Shown: positions 1 to 11,585 of the stretch, piece after piece | Position numbering within the stretch: the stretch's first letter is position 1 | Layout of the letters: each line of letters begins with the position of its first letter | Assembly: GCF_963678635.1 (NCBI RefSeq) | Contig: NC_087065.1 | Span: forward strand, 60,972,754 to 61,036,753 | DNA length: 64,000 bases | Source of the DNA: Symsagittifera roscoffensis | Lineage: Eukaryota > Xenacoelomorpha > Acoela > Convolutidae | Reading direction: 5' to 3' | Made by a program: the position numbers and the translations under genes | Notes under the pieces: model-generated | Told to the model about the DNA's origin: nothing | Seen by the model: the letters and a program-made list of their open reading frames with translations, nothing else | The model's database searches: none

Positions 1-330
1 AAACCATTTCTGAGTCGGTAAGTGCCTGTAGATTTTACCCATTAGTGAGAAATTACGCTGGTTGACTTGTTTTTGCTTCAAAAACCCCCTACCAATAAGC
101 ATACGATAAATAAAGTTTTGTAAAAAAAAGTGCGTCACCTGCAATCATTTGACTTGTCCCGTTCAACAACTCATGAATTTTTGGCGTTAGGTACTTGTTC
201 TTGTGTACTTGTTTGTTCAAATCCCTATACTCTGATGATAAAATGATACTCTCGTATTTCTTATCTGTGATTACAGTTACAGATGCAAAATATTTATCTG
301 AATAAATATGATACACCCATCCTTCATCAG
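1..330 (-). pseudogene. Reverse transcriptase fragment of the left-edge Ty3/gypsy element
   Basis: The open piece 316-89 reads through the palm entry of a Ty3-type RT. It contains a variant of the 'VVTKKD...RLCxDxRxLN' block (VTVITDKKYESIILSSEYRD, then LNKQ), a PKIHELL block, and the first catalytic region FTKLYLSYAYW, where Asp is expected at the position holding Tyr. A stop follows, and a frameshifted continuation near 40-1 matches GGKATGTYRF in the right-edge element. With the catalytic Asp replaced and the frame broken, it cannot be active. Confidence 0.7.
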
Positions 331-1860
331 TCGAAATTTTTTTCTTTATCCCGTAGACTCAACGGGCACATACGACCCTTTTAGTTTTTTTTGGCTTCAG
401 TAATTCAAAGAATTCTGCTCGTACCTTCGAGTTGCACATCGTTGTTCTTCATCTTCATTGTCCCCTCACCCTTCCCTTTTTATTATTACACAAGTTCCAG
501 GCCCAGGGTCCAATCGAGTCGCTCTCTAAGGTAAACTGGCGAATTCATGCTTTGATCGACACCTTCTTTTGTGTCGCTCCGTCGTTCAGCTCAATGGTTA
601 CTTTTTCCGCCTTTCCCAAAGTGTGGGTCTTTCGCTTTACCTGGCTGAAGGTGTACACTGATTCAATGGCCGTGTATTTTAGATTGGTCAAGCTGATGAT
701 AATTACGTGTAGAAAGCTATCTACCCCCAGCTACATAAATTTCCTGCACATTTTTGGCGCTGTATTCGAGCTATTGGAATATCCAATTCTGTTATTTTTC
801 TTTTTCTTTCTAATAGGCATCACCATTGTTTGGCCGTTACTGGAATTTGAACTACACTCTGGTTGCCCCTCCTTGTTTACCCATCCCGCAGTTTGTTCTT
901 GTGTTCCACTTGCCAGGATTTGCATGCTATTGTGATGCTCTTTCTCTTCATGCATCATGCCGAATTTTCTGCGTCCACACCCCTTCTTATTAGCTCTTCG
1001 CCGCATCCTCCCAACATGTTCGTTCAAAGCGATCAATTTTTTGGCTCGAGTTACACGTGGCATTTTGCACTTGGCACGCGCTGATGTGATCTATTATAAA
1101 ATTAAGAGCGTCACATTTATAACACTTCCTAGTGTTTTCCGCGCCCATTTTTACCCCGTTCCGGAAAAAGCTTGTCTCTCATTGGCTCCTGTTTGATGCT
1201 AATACGTGGCGCAGATAATGCTGAATGTTTCCCACATGTTCCTGTTTGTTGATAAAACGTGGCGCCGGCGACGTAGGAGTAAAGCCGAGTTACCCTATTC
1301 ATAGGGAAGAATAAATAAACAGACCTACTCTTTGTTGTCCTTGATAGTTCTTTTTGGCAATCGATTTCCCTCACCTCATGAAAAACACCCCGCAAATCGT
1401 TTTCCACATTTGTGAAGTCGCGCACCGTCCCGCTAGAATGCTGAGATCAGCGCAAAAATTCTCAATTGTTTCGTTTTCATGCTGTTTTTTCCAGTAAAAA
1501 ACCCTCTTTTGTGTGCATATCGTGTTTCATTCCCTCTTGAACACTCATTCCCTGTGATCCAATCCCCTCTTTGGTAAAGATTTTAGTGTTCACCTCAGGT
1601 TCTCTTGCCTGAAAAGTCGTTGTTTTTTGTCGCCTATGAACAACTTAAGGTTCGGTTTCAATTTTTTTCAGAGTCCCATCGACCTCTTCCGCTAGTCCTC
1701 CGATTTGTGCCACTGTAAGTCTTCCTGTGAAGTTAAAGTCGTCCGGATCGATGTTACGTTTTTCCAATCATCTCCCAATGGAGTTTCACTAACCATTCAT
1801 CCCAATAAACTGGAGATTTTGGCGTACTCTAGTCATAAAAAGACATAAATTTCAAAAAAA
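1..1860 (-). mobile_element. Ty3/gypsy retrotransposon relic, truncated by the window edge
   Basis: Read on the minus strand, several frames give a broken gag-pol in the usual order. Near 1,740-1,640 is a gag-like stretch (IDPDDFNF...). Near 1,510-1,330 is a capsid-type segment (NETIENFCADL, then NDLRGVF). At 1,197-1,183 is IKQEP, and near 1,120-1,010 a cysteine/histidine region aligning with the double zinc knuckle of the element at 61.8 kb. From about 330 to 1 is reverse transcriptase, with an RDLNKQVHKNKY block, then a FFTKLYLSYAYW block, then KSTGTYR at the very edge. Stops and frameshifts break it throughout, so it is a pseudogene. The rest of pol and the 3' LTR lie outside the window. 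No 5' LTR could be found above 1,860. Confidence 0.72.
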
Positions 1861-1984
1861 AATCCCTGCCTCTTTTTCTTTACGGGCTGCGTCATGTTGA
1901 AGGCAAGAACATTAAAATAAGTGAAAGTATTTTAAGTCCAACTGTATCATACAACATCAAAATTTAACTGCACTTATGTGCTTC

Positions 1985-2439
1985 ATGCGGTTCGTGACGA
2001 TACAAAGGTCAGCTATGATTGACAAGCAGGTTGTCAGACATCACCAACGAATCAATAAAAACTTCACATACACTGAATTAGATGCGGCAATGTCAAAACA
2101 CATTGCAGATATTCAGTTTACATTGGCAGAAATAGAGAAGGAAAAAACAATTTAAAAAAAAAACAGGTTGAATAATTTTAGGTACGACTACTCACGGAGT
2201 TGGATACTATGGCTTCGATTGTGCTTTTTCGCTTTTGTGTAAGTATCTCAAAGAAATTTCATGGGGGTCAGCTGTGGGATCATACTTTAACTATTTCAGT
2301 TGTAATTCAGGTGCCAAAAGGATACAACAAATTTTTTCTCAGTGTCGCGACGCTCGTGTCAGAGTGTTTTTGTTTTCAGAATAGCTTACAGCAGTTTAAC
2401 TCTGCTAATCGACTAGTATCTGAATATGATACTTTTTAA
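1985..2439 (+). CDS. Possible small three-exon gene of unknown function
   Basis: An ATG at 1985 opens a helical, charged reading frame (MRFVTIQRSAMIDKQ..., TELDAAMSKHIADIQ...) that closes at a TAA at 2153. If the frame is left at AAG (2140) and resumed after TTTTAG at 2181, it continues in phase (VRLLTELDTMAS...) to a GTAAGT donor at 2237. It could then continue from an AATTCAG acceptor near 2310 to a TAA at 2437. The first intron would be about 40 bases with GA-AG ends, which is non-canonical. I do not recognise the protein. The second 'intron' also reads through in frame. A chance set of ORFs is a real alternative. Confidence 0.25.
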
Positions 2440-2523
2440 TATATGTTCCTTGAAAACGCCTTTAGAGCCAAGGCTTAGATGCAAAAAAATGATTTTTAAC
2501 GAACTCGAGCGGGAGTTGCTTAC

Positions 2524-5500
2524 ATTTTGCTGGATCTGATTTTGCGTCCGTGTTTGAGGAATGACCAGTGCTGAGTGAGTCTTAGCAAGGCTCTCCTCCT
2601 GGGCACAGTGAGCAGCTTCAGAAACTCGGCCGAGTTGTCCTGAACAAAGTAATCACAGTACAAAATGAAGATTACATCAACGAAACTGTTTAAACTTTCA
2701 TATTCATTTTGTCTTCAACACTTGGAACGTCAAAATATCTACTTTCTGGTGATGAAAGAGGGGGGCTCTGTTTTTCAAAAATAGGATTTATGAAACTAGA
2801 ACTTAAGTTTCTGTCGATAAATATGCCGAAATTGTTTTGATACACAGGTCGAATGAAACAAAGATGTTGTAAAGCTATGATTTCAAGGTCCTTCTTATTA
2901 TTTATTAGCCAGCTAATTCGGATGTAGCTGATACTAGATTTATTTAACTTGTCTCACCCCGACAATGAGTGCTCTTGATATCTCTTGGGGAATGAGTGGC
3001 TCGTGCATGACGAACAGGCCATACAGGAATGTATGGTAGAGTGAGGTCACATCTATGGCCCTGAACTCACTGAGGTTCTGCGTGAGGTAGCTTCTGTACA
3101 GATTGTGGGCTCGCATGAAGTCATCGTCTGTCATGCTTTAGTTTGAGACTATTTCTTCACTCTCCACTCTATTTTTGCTCATACATTTTGTACAAATTTC
3201 CTTTTTGAAACTTTTTTTTCCGTCTTTGACCCTTAGAATTTTTGTTTCAGCTCTTTTTATACGTTTGTTTCTTTGCGACGGTTGTTTAGTTTTTTTACAG
3301 CTTTTTTCGGCCAAAAAACATTGCCAACTATCGAACAAGTTACAAAAAGACAAAGAGCAGGGAACGATTGGATGTTAACCAATCAAATTAATTTTCGATT
3401 CTTAGGAGATATGGCCATTAAAAATATACTGATTTCTCAAGTTTCTATTATGGAAATGAAGTTTGGGCTCTCCTCGATCATATCCCCCAGCCCGATCGCT
3501 TAGTTTGCTAATGAAAGGTTGAAAAACACATACTGGGGCGGATCTAGAATTTTCTCGAAGGGGTGCGGATTTTCGAAAAAGTTTTGAAAGTTTTGTCGAC
3601 TTTTTTTTTTAGGTCGACCAAATTGATTTTCCGAGCTCTCCCAAAGCAGTAAGCAGACCCTGTTTTTGCCAAAATTTATGCGCCGCAGGCATAATTTTGA
3701 AAAAACAGGCCAAAATAGGCGTTTTTAGACACTCCCCCCCTCAAAATTAGTATATTTTGACCCAGAGGGCGCCTTTAGAAAAATTTTAGGGTCCGTCTCC
3801 AAAAATAGATATCTTAAAATAGTAAAGGGGCGACCTCTAGACATTTTCTCGAGGAAAAACTGTTAGAACCCACAAAAAAAAAGCACAAAAATGGACAAAA
3901 TGTGAAGAAATGCCTGTGGAGCTCGTCACATGCTCTCAAGTGGGACTCTTTGAACTTGCGTTCTATCGCATGCAGACAGTCGTCTAGCATCACCAGCTGG
4001 GCGAAGTTGAAACTCTCTCGTTGAACGAAGCCCTGGAGGGAACCTCGTCTTTGGGCTAAACAGGTCTTTTATTGGCTAATTTCAACAATTTTTAATTTTT
4101 TAGAAGGAAAATACATAAGAAAATTATCTTCGCTGAACTGTTTTGAGGTGCTTTTAAAACCTACCCTGCTGAGGTTCTAGTTTAAATATGCTCGGGCGTT
4201 TTTTTTTTCAGATCAATTTCAGATTTTTCAAGTAAGATTGCGACTATTCTTTCAAACATCATATCAAAAAAATGGATGTCTTCCAAACCCCTAATAATTT
4301 ACAAAAAACTATCGCAGGTGAAATGTATTTCATAAATTCGAACCACGTTCGGAAAAAATAGCAAGTATTTCATCGCTGATAACTTATTGAAGTTTGTAGT
4401 TTGCCAATTTGGACTGATTTATGTTAGCAAAGTTTCAAGCTGAAGTATTAAAGCGTAGCGCAGACATTCAAACAATCGTGCTTTGAAATCTTTTTTCCGA
4501 CGATTGAAAATGAAGCGGAACTTTGTATTTGAGTGTATTGTAGTCTTTTCTTTTCTTTTAAATTCGAGCGAACAAAGCGAGCGAGCAGGCTTACAATAGC
4601 ATAAAATTATACGCTTTTTATTCTAAAATTTTGTTTTCATTCGAGTAAAACCAGTTCATGGAGTTTTAAGCGTCATTTTGTATTTCAGGTTTTTAAAAAC
4701 TGTAGAAAAAATGGTTGATTGTTTCTGATTTTTTAAAGTTTTTTTTTCGTTTTTTTTAAGTCATTTTTTTAACAAATATGTGTTTTCCAGTTTGGCTAAT
4801 TTATTATGATTTTTACGTTAGTGATTAGCAAGCGTTATCAAGCCGGAATATAGACATTTTTCGTGTTAACTATCTGTTAACTATTTGAATCATTTTACTT
4901 TCAGATCATATGAAATCAGAAGTCATAAATAAATTTGTTAAAGTGACGAAGAGATAATTCGCCTACCTATAAAGACAACAGTCAAAAGTTAGAATCCGGT
5001 TTAAATCTGCTTTTTTTGTAAACGGGAAGTTGTCAGAGCGTCGAAAAATGTTTGTTGGACTTCTGTTTGTTTGCTTTGAGCATTTTTAACTTAATCAAAA
5101 CACATTTTAATGTATTCCGGTTTTGGGCAAGGAATTGAATTCCAAGAAATTTTGGTTAATTGTTTACATTTTTTTTCCATGCTGCTCATTAAAATTTGTT
5201 TTCTTAATAAATTCATGGAGTGTTTTGTGCATTTAGTGCAGTGCTAAAACCCATGCTTGACACAACAAATCCCAAAAATCATTTTCAGTCGGGATCTGTC
5301 ATTTTGCCGAAACTGAAATACTTCGAATACTTTAGTCTTTCGTGTCTCTTAATTTTTTAGGTTCCACAAAAAAGTTCGGCTTTTAAGCATTTTTAATCTT
5401 CTCTCTAAAATTTTTAAGGGTGCAGGTAATTTTGTTTCGGGAATTTGTTATAATTTTTTTGTCATTTTTATATCTTTTTTGACAAAAAAACGCTTTTTTA

Positions 5501-7731
5501 TGGTTCTTCTTTCAATTTTTGATTCATAATCATGATCAAACAATTTTGTCTCGCAAGTGATATGAAGCTACGCTTTGCCATTTTGTTGAAAAAACTCAAA
5601 TTCTAGTTTTTCATTCAGATGCTTTTATCACGACACACAGAAAAACGTCTAGAAAACGTTGTGTGTGGATGTATTTTTTTAAACTTTTTTTGTTTTCCAC
5701 GCAAAATCAGGTACCACGAAAATGGGGCAAGTGACACATGATAATAAAGTCCTTTCAGTGGTGATTCGAAAGACTGAAAGCTTTTGGAATAAAATTTGGT
5801 TTTGACCTAATTTTGAGCTAATAAGGTGAGCGTGCAGCTTACAATCTTCTAAAATTCAAAAAACTGCAAAAAAAATTAGAAAACATTTTTAAAAAATTTC
5901 AAAATGTATTTATATATATATATATTTTTTTTCATACATTTCTTGCCGTTTTATTTGTTCAGTTGGACTAATTGACTATGACTGTCGCAATTTCCTCTTT
6001 TCTAGTTTTTTAGTCAGAGTTTTTTTATCACATCACACAGTAAAAAAAGACACTAGTTTGAAAAAAAAACTCTTATATTTTTTTTAAAAGACCATGGTCT
6101 GAACATTCTGATTGTTTAAAAAAGTCAATATAAAAGGAACCATTTGAAAAAAACTTTCATGTTAAAAACTCTATTGAAGCGTGTCAGCATAAACAGGTGA
6201 ACAAATCATTACAGCTTTTATTAGATGCAAAATACCGTGTGAACAATTTTTCAACAGATTTAATTTGTAACTTTACAAAGAGGTAAAAAGGAAAAGAGCC
6301 CAAAAAACTAATTTTTCAACGTAACCTGAAAAAAATGAGCTGCAAACATATTTGACCAAAGTAACCAGAAAAGTAATTGAAAAATATCAAAATTGAACCC
6401 AGACAAAAAAATAACTAACTTTTTCCGACAAATTTTTTTTTGCTGAAACTGGTTTATTTATTTAAAAAAAATAGTTTTGCACCTGTTTGAAGCAAGCATC
6501 GTAATAAACAACAAAAACTATATTTAGTACCATTCCTCCAAAAATCTTGACTTCTTTTCTCTACCCTGACCACTTAGTTCGAAGCCTTAAAACTTAGCAA
6601 AATTTTGAATTTAAAATACGGCAACAAGTTTCAAGCTGAATCTACTACATCCTAAACCGTACCAAGATAGCTATGAGCTGACGCTTGTATTGAGTCGGAT
6701 TAACATAAAAAACACCATAATAGCTATTTGAAGCATTAGCTTCAAAAGTTTCGGAGGGATGTTTAAAAATTAGCGTTACCAGTTTTCGGGCTAGCGGAGC
6801 TTCTGTTAATCTTAAAGTAATTGTTCGTCCATTAAGACATTATAATGGCTTTATTTTTGTTGGCATTACGTCATTTTTTGTCTCTTTTCCACTTTACCCC
6901 CGAGTTTCGAATTTAAGTTTTAAAAAACTACTTTTACGTTGTCGTAATGGAACGAAATGTTGCGCAAACAAGCGATAGTGAACAAATTTGTTCTTCATAC
7001 TTGTCATCGTAACATCACGCATTAACCCTTATTAACACATTAAGTAACTGAGAAAATGGAAAACTTGAAATGTGGAGGGAAACTGGAAAAAAGCCATTTT
7101 TTCTACTCAAACTGCCGTACGAACTTTTTTCAAAAAGCGTATTTTGTATTTTTGCAAAATTCGGAAACTTGGAAAAAAGCTAAAATTGTAGACGGATTTT
7201 TTGCCCACCCCCACCTTTGAGTTTTATTTTTGAGAAACTACTTAAATATTGTCAGATTGGGATAAAACTTGGCATAGTGAACAAACTAACCCTTGTGTAC
7301 CGACTTGCTCTTCATTATTTACATCATAACATCTCACCTTTTTTCATAATAATACGTATAACAACCATGAAATTCAAAATTTTGAAAGTTGGGTGCGAAA
7401 CTGGAAAAGAACCCTGAGAAAACTACATTTGGTCGATGATCATCAAAGTTTTTTTTTGAAAATTGCTGTTTGTCTTAGATAGAGGGAAAAGAAAAAAAAA
7501 CACCATTTGTTCATACAATTTTAGTGTTTTACAACCTAAATCTTTCGTGTCCTTAGCGATGTTCTCCACCATCTGGATCTCGGGCACAGTTGCCAAATGA
7601 TGATGATGTGTAGCGGGGTGAGAGAGTTTACTGAAGTCAATTCCCCCACCCCCTCCCCCACTTTTGGCTGTGTCGTCTTCATTCCGACTGTGTGGGGTGT
7701 TATTGGATGGATTTCGGTTGTTCCTTGAATT
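2524..7731 (-). CDS. Split gene with a RhoGAP-like domain (partial)
   Basis: Four minus-strand exons join in phase: 7731-7536 (Ser/Asn-rich, Gly6 and His4 runs, then EIQMVENIAKDTKDL), 4055-3914 (AQRRGSLQGF..., helical), 3135-2958 and 2639-2524. Phases are 0/1, 1/2, 2/0 and 0/2. Introns use GTTGTA, GCATTT (a GC-AG intron), GTGAGA and GTAAGC donors; the last exon has a TTTGTTCAG acceptor. The last two exons give DVTSLYHTFLYGLF, EPLIPQEISRAL, then RRRALLRLTQHW and RSSKM. This follows the second half of RhoGAP domains ('DVHVVASLLKxYLRELPEPLIP...', '...LLxxLxxHL...NKM'), which switch off Rho-family GTPases. An extra upstream exon is possible at 8487-8426 (QSYFREHANLARAV..., CAG/GTCAAT donor). The start codon, the Arg-finger exon and the 3' end are not identified. 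The gene structure is more certain than the family call. Confidence 0.55.
3533..3880 (+). repeat. Non-autonomous DNA-transposon-like repeat, CAGGGGCGGAT family (copy 1)
   Basis: It starts CTGGGGCGGATCTAGAATTT and shares a series of blocks with 52,109-52,260 (both have GACCGACCAAA/GGTCGACCAAA followed by GATTTTCC) and with 41,850-41,935 (CGCCTTTAGAAAAATTT, CCAAAAATAGAT). The GGGGCGGAT end resembles hAT-type terminal inverted repeats known from other animals. It lies in an intron of the RhoGAP-like gene. No target duplication was identified. Confidence 0.5.
4056..6879. other. AT-rich stretch, no gene recognised
   Basis: This lies within the large intron of the RhoGAP-like gene. It holds many A and T runs, a short (TA)n tract near 5,910-5,925, and no ORF or exon pair I could support. 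The many poly-T and poly-A tracts look like decayed repeat sequence. Confidence 0.5.
6880..7095. mobile_element. MITE, family 1, copy a
   Basis: The left end TCTCTTTTCCACTTTACCCC and the right end GGAAACTGGAAAAAAGCC form imperfect terminal inverted repeats around about 215 bases. The interior shares blocks with the next copy (AGTGAACAAA, then TTGTTCTTCAT, then CATCGTAACATC). No coding capacity. No clean target duplication was seen. Confidence 0.5.
7193..7413. mobile_element. MITE, family 1, copy b
   Basis: The interior matches copy a (GAGAAACTACTTAAATATTG, AGTGAACAAACTAACCC, CTCTTCATTATTTACATC). The right end is GCGAAACTGGAAAAGAACCC; the left end is decayed (GCCCACCCCCACC). It lies just downstream of the 7,731-7,536 exon of the RhoGAP-like gene, in its large intron. 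Confidence 0.45.
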
Positions 7732-8007
7732 CTTAATGAGTAACATTTTGGTTGTTAAATTCCACACGTAGAATAAGCGGGTCGCTCTATTGCAAATTCC
7801 AATTTCATAAAATGTTCCCAATCGGACGAAGGGTTAAGAAGATGGTGCTGATAGAGCTTGGTTCAACTAATGTCAGAAAACGGATTCGGCTGCAATACAA
7901 CTAATACGATTTGCTTAATACAATATGCAATTAAAAGAGTACCTTAAATGAAAATTTTTTGAAATAAAATTATGTTAATTCAATATATAGCCCCCACCCC
8001 AGCAATC

Positions 8008-8199
8008 GGCTCTTTTCCAGTTCCCCCCTTTCGTTATTACGGCTAAATGCGTGATGTTACGCTGTAAAGTATGAAGAATAAATCTGTTCGGAATTGTCGA
8101 TTTGCTCACCATGCCAAATTTCATGGCATTATGACAACGCTAAAGAGACTTTTCAAAATTGAATTTGAAAAGAGGGGAGGGGGAAACTGGAAAAGAGCC
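8008..8199. mobile_element. MITE, family 1, copy c
   Basis: This is the best-preserved family member, about 192 bases. The left terminus GGCTCTTTTCCAGTTCCCCC and right terminus GGGGAAACTGGAAAAGAGCC are near-perfect inverted repeats. AGCAA occurs close to both ends but is not exactly adjacent, so the target duplication is uncertain. A further family fragment (GGCTCTTTTCCAGTTTCC) sits at 8,870. Confidence 0.6.
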
Positions 8200-8976
8200 C
8201 AGCAAACTATACACTCCGCAAAAATCACAACTTCAGGTTCACAAGATACACAAAAATAAATTATTATGCTTAAATGAGCAACCATTGAATAAGTCAAAAA
8301 CTTTGCGTCGTAAGGCGGATTAGCAGCCGAATTCCCAAATTTGAGTGCATTCCCAGGGACCCAAGATAGTTCCCCGAGAAACCAATATCTGTCTCAATTG
8401 AATCTTCGTAAGCACGTGAATTGACCTGAGTATCTAGTGAAATAACGGCACGTGCTAAATTGGCATGTTCTCTGAAGTAGCTCTGACCTTTTCTCACCTC
8501 TCACGAGCGAGACACGACATGCCTCAAACATGCATCGCCACACAACGCGCCACACAACGCGCCACATTGAGTATTTTCCATGCCCTAACTACATAGAAAT
8601 CTTTTTGAAAGATGAAAACCAAATTTTAGATGATGAGACTGAGATTTTTTCGTTAAATACTCTGAGAATTTTTCGTTATTCCAGTAAATACCATGGTGGT
8701 TAAAAAACTTACAATCCCATGATGCAGTTTTTTTCGTTTTTACCTTGTTTGTTAGATTTGAACTTCAAGATTGAAAACAAATACTTTTTTTGAGCCTTTA
8801 AATAATGGCGAATGAGCGAATAAGCGCATAAGCGCAGGACTTACTTTGAAAATCATTTGTTGGCTCTTTTCCAGTTTCCAACCCCCTCATAGAATTACAA
8901 AAAACAAATTGTCAAAAAATTGTTCATGCAGCAATTTGCATGTCAAAAATGTGTAACAATTTGTTTACTTGTTCAT

Positions 8977-9070
8977 AGGGGCGGATCAAGGATTTTCTCG
9001 AGGGTGGTAGCGAATTTTAAAAAGTTATCGAAATTTCGGCAACTATACACTCCGCAAAAAAAATTTACAA
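8977..9070 (+). repeat. CAGGGGCGGAT-family repeat fragment (copy 2)
   Basis: It begins AGGGGCGGATCAAGGATTTT and CTCGAGGG, matching the 3,533 copy for about 60 bases. It then runs into a different dispersed repeat (9,044-9,320), so it is a truncated copy. Confidence 0.45.
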
Positions 9071-9330
9071 CATAAAGAAATTACTCTGCGAAGTCAGAAA
9101 AAAATCTGCTCCTCTGATTGCAACAATTACAAAAAACGATATTATACAAAAAGAAAAGAAAAAAAGCTTTCCGGGCTTTTGTGGTCGAAACTTTCCGGGT
9201 TACTTGCATTGCAAGGGTAAACTGGTCAAACTACACTTTTTTTTTTCGTTTTTCTCGCTTAAATTCTTAATTTTTGGGAACAGCGAATCCACAGTGTTTC
9301 AATTAGTTTTTTATTCAATGAAAATTTTAA
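9044..9330 (+). repeat. Dispersed repeat, copy A
   Basis: It matches 19,680-19,960 over about 280 bases. Shared blocks include TTTACAACATAAAGAAATTA, GCAACAATTACAAA, TGCATTGCA, GGGTAAACTGGTCAAA and GCAGCGAATCCA. No coding potential and no terminal repeats were recognised, so the class is unknown. Confidence 0.55.
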
Positions 9331-10074
9331 AATATTTTTAGTTTTGGTTTTCCTAATATAAAGTATACGAAAAAATACGGTTAAAATAAAATGTATATAA
9401 TCGTAAAACAAAACCAGGTGAACGGTTTCCTTCCTAAAAAATTACCACGCTACTGCTTGGTAATTTTCTTTCCCAAGTTACTGCTTTGTGATTGTATGAA
9501 AAGGATAACAAGCACTTCTGTTATCTAAAAGTATGATTGAGGAAGCAAGTGATGAAAAACTCTGTTGTCATTTTTTGCAGAAAAGCCTAGTCGATACTGA
9601 CAAATGACAATAAATAATATCTCACAGTGGCGTGATGCTTCATGCGCTAGGACCGTGTCGGCACTTTGTGTTAAAAAAACTGGTGTAAAAGTTCTGACAA
9701 ATTTGCATGATCAGTTCGGTTGTATCATCTGTTGATTTTGAATTTGGTCAATATTCATTCGAACTCTTTACAATTAATTGAGTTCTTCTCAGTTTTCGCA
9801 TACTCGTCAAATTAAAAAAAAACTCTTTAAACATTTTAAGGGCTAGCGCATGCCATAAAACGCAAACTTTTTAACAGCACTTTTCACAAAGTGCTTAAAA
9901 TTGTCTTTTTTGAAATTTTGCATTCGCTGCAAGTTGTTTTTGTTAAAGTAATGTATTTACTGTGTTCTGGAAGAACTCAAAAAATCAGTTTGTTTGATGT
10001 TTTAATCTTTTTATTAGTCGCGGTTTTTTTGATGGTTCCACAAAAACTTTCAGAGGTTAGAATCTCAAAAGTTT
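9331..10074. other. Intergenic, no gene recognised
   Basis: AT-rich flank of the Ty3/gypsy element. An open frame at 9,891-10,106 is hydrophobic and crosses the LTR boundary. It has no splice or start context and is judged spurious. Confidence 0.5.
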
Positions 10075-10079
10075 ACCAG

Positions 10080-10358
10080 TGTGTTGGTAGCGAGTTGACC
10101 ACCTAGGATAGAGGACGTATTGAATGAACTATGCATCATCATGTTAGAGATCAATTGCTTAATGCGAATTAAAGACCTGCCAATGTTGTCTATTATTCTA
10201 ACAGCTTGGTGGTGCTAAAACCAAGAATCACTCTTCGTTAGCTATTGCAAGATTATAGTTACCTTCTATTCAATGATCCATTTTTACTTATCTTACTTTA
10301 CTATTAATTCAACTGTATTATTAGTTCAGTTTTCAGATGAGATTTACGGAATATAACT
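10080..10358 (+). repeat. 5' LTR of the Ty3/gypsy element
   Basis: It starts TGTGTTGGTAGCGAGTTGAC and ends AATATAACT where the partner LTR ends AATATCACA. The terminal CA has therefore mutated to CT here. Length equals the 3' LTR exactly. Confidence 0.9.
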
Positions 10359-10372
10359 TGGCGCAGCCAGCA
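10359..10372 (+). promoter_or_regulatory. Primer-binding site
   Basis: TGGCGCAGCCAGCA immediately follows the LTR. The TGG start pairs with a tRNA 3'-CCA end. The TGGCGCAG start recalls elements primed by serine tRNA, but the tRNA identity is a guess. Confidence 0.6.
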
Positions 10373-10393
10373 GTTTCTTCTTCTGAAGATTGT

Positions 10394-11585
10394 ATGGAAC
10401 TGCTAGGAGTCCCTTCAATCTGGGGTAAACCGTCATCCGAACCTCCCTATCCTTGGGAGGTGTGGATAGGTCAATTCTTTTTCGCTGTATCACTTAAGGA
10501 GAACTGTGACCCGAATATCCTACTCTCAGAACCGGCAACGGTACATGACGATCCCCCACCAAAACCTGAACCAATTCCAAATTCAGAAACGGCGAAAGAA
10601 GCGGATAACAGAACCGCAAGAAACGGAGCGGCAGTCAGGAAAACAAACGAAGCAAACGAAGAACGACGAAAGAAGGGACCCAAAATAAGTCCAAACGTAT
10701 ACTATCACAAAGCAGATGCACGGATAAAATCGAGGCTTTCTTCGCCCTTGGAAACGAAGGGAAGAAAAGGTTCCTACAACAACACGCACATGTCAATCTC
10801 AATTCAGTAAAATTCAAATTCTTTCACGACGCTTGCGAACAACTATTCCAACGTCAGAAGATTTATATCATTGAAAGGATGCAAATCTACAACGCATCAT
10901 ATGGGGACAGAGAAAGCCTCAAATCGTTTTACCTTCGCTTAGCAGGTCAAGCCTCAAAATGTGGATGGACGGAGGACATCGAAAAGGAAGTTATCCGCGA
11001 CATATTCATCGCGAAAATGAGATTCTCTGATTACAAAGAGAACTTTGCATCAGACCAGGAGCTAGAGTAGAGGAAACTCTTAAATCGGCGTTGCTGAAGG
11101 AAAAAGGATACGTAACAGCTAAAACTCTCCAAAAGCAGAATCCGTCTACAGCAAGTAATTCAGCGAACTTCATAAACTCATCTAATCAATTTCGGATGAA
11201 GCAAGAACCATAGGGAAAAAAACTTTAAACCCAAGAACCAAGAAGACCAGTCGAACACTCAATCCAAACCATGTTGTTTCTGTTGGAGAAGATTCACACC
11301 TGAATACAAGACCAAAAGCCAAGCCAGGGGAGCAACATGTAGAAGTTGTGGAAAAAGGGACACTTCGCTAAATGCTGTAACAGTACTCAAGTTGCCAATG
11401 TCGAACAACCAGAACCGGATGAAGAAGAAGACTGCAACTTCATAGACTCAGACAGCGAAGGAAATTATTCAGTCATAAAGATCTCGGAAACATCGTCACA
11501 AACGGAAACGGTCAAGAGCTTAGAAGTAATCAACTCTGCAACCGGGAAAACTAAGGGCCTTAGAACAAAAGAAGAGGCTCATTAT
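10394..11585 (+). pseudogene. gag of the Ty3/gypsy element
   Basis: An N-terminal frame (MELLGVPSIWGKPSSEPPYP...) shifts near 10,720 into capsid sequence (NASYGDRESLKSFYLRLAGQ, then VIRDIFIAKMR), the conserved end of Ty3-type capsids that would form the particle shell. MKQEP at 11,196-11,210 is followed by a TAG stop. A double zinc knuckle follows near 11,276-11,390 (CCFCWRRF..., CRSCGK, then HFAKCC in another frame), which would bind RNA. An acidic linker leads to protease. At least four frame breaks or stops make it a pseudogene. Confidence 0.85.

Noticed and set aside
432-1196. Several plus-strand ORFs (432-935, 863-1,084, 957-1,196)
   Set aside because: They are antisense to gag/protease sequence of the left-edge Ty3 element, which has recognisable motifs on the minus strand.
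8294-8497. 67-codon minus ORF taken as a whole exon
   Set aside because: Only its part 8,487-8,426 is bounded by splice-like sites in a usable phase; the rest runs past a CAG/GTCAAT donor. Kept only as a possible extra exon of the RhoGAP-like gene.
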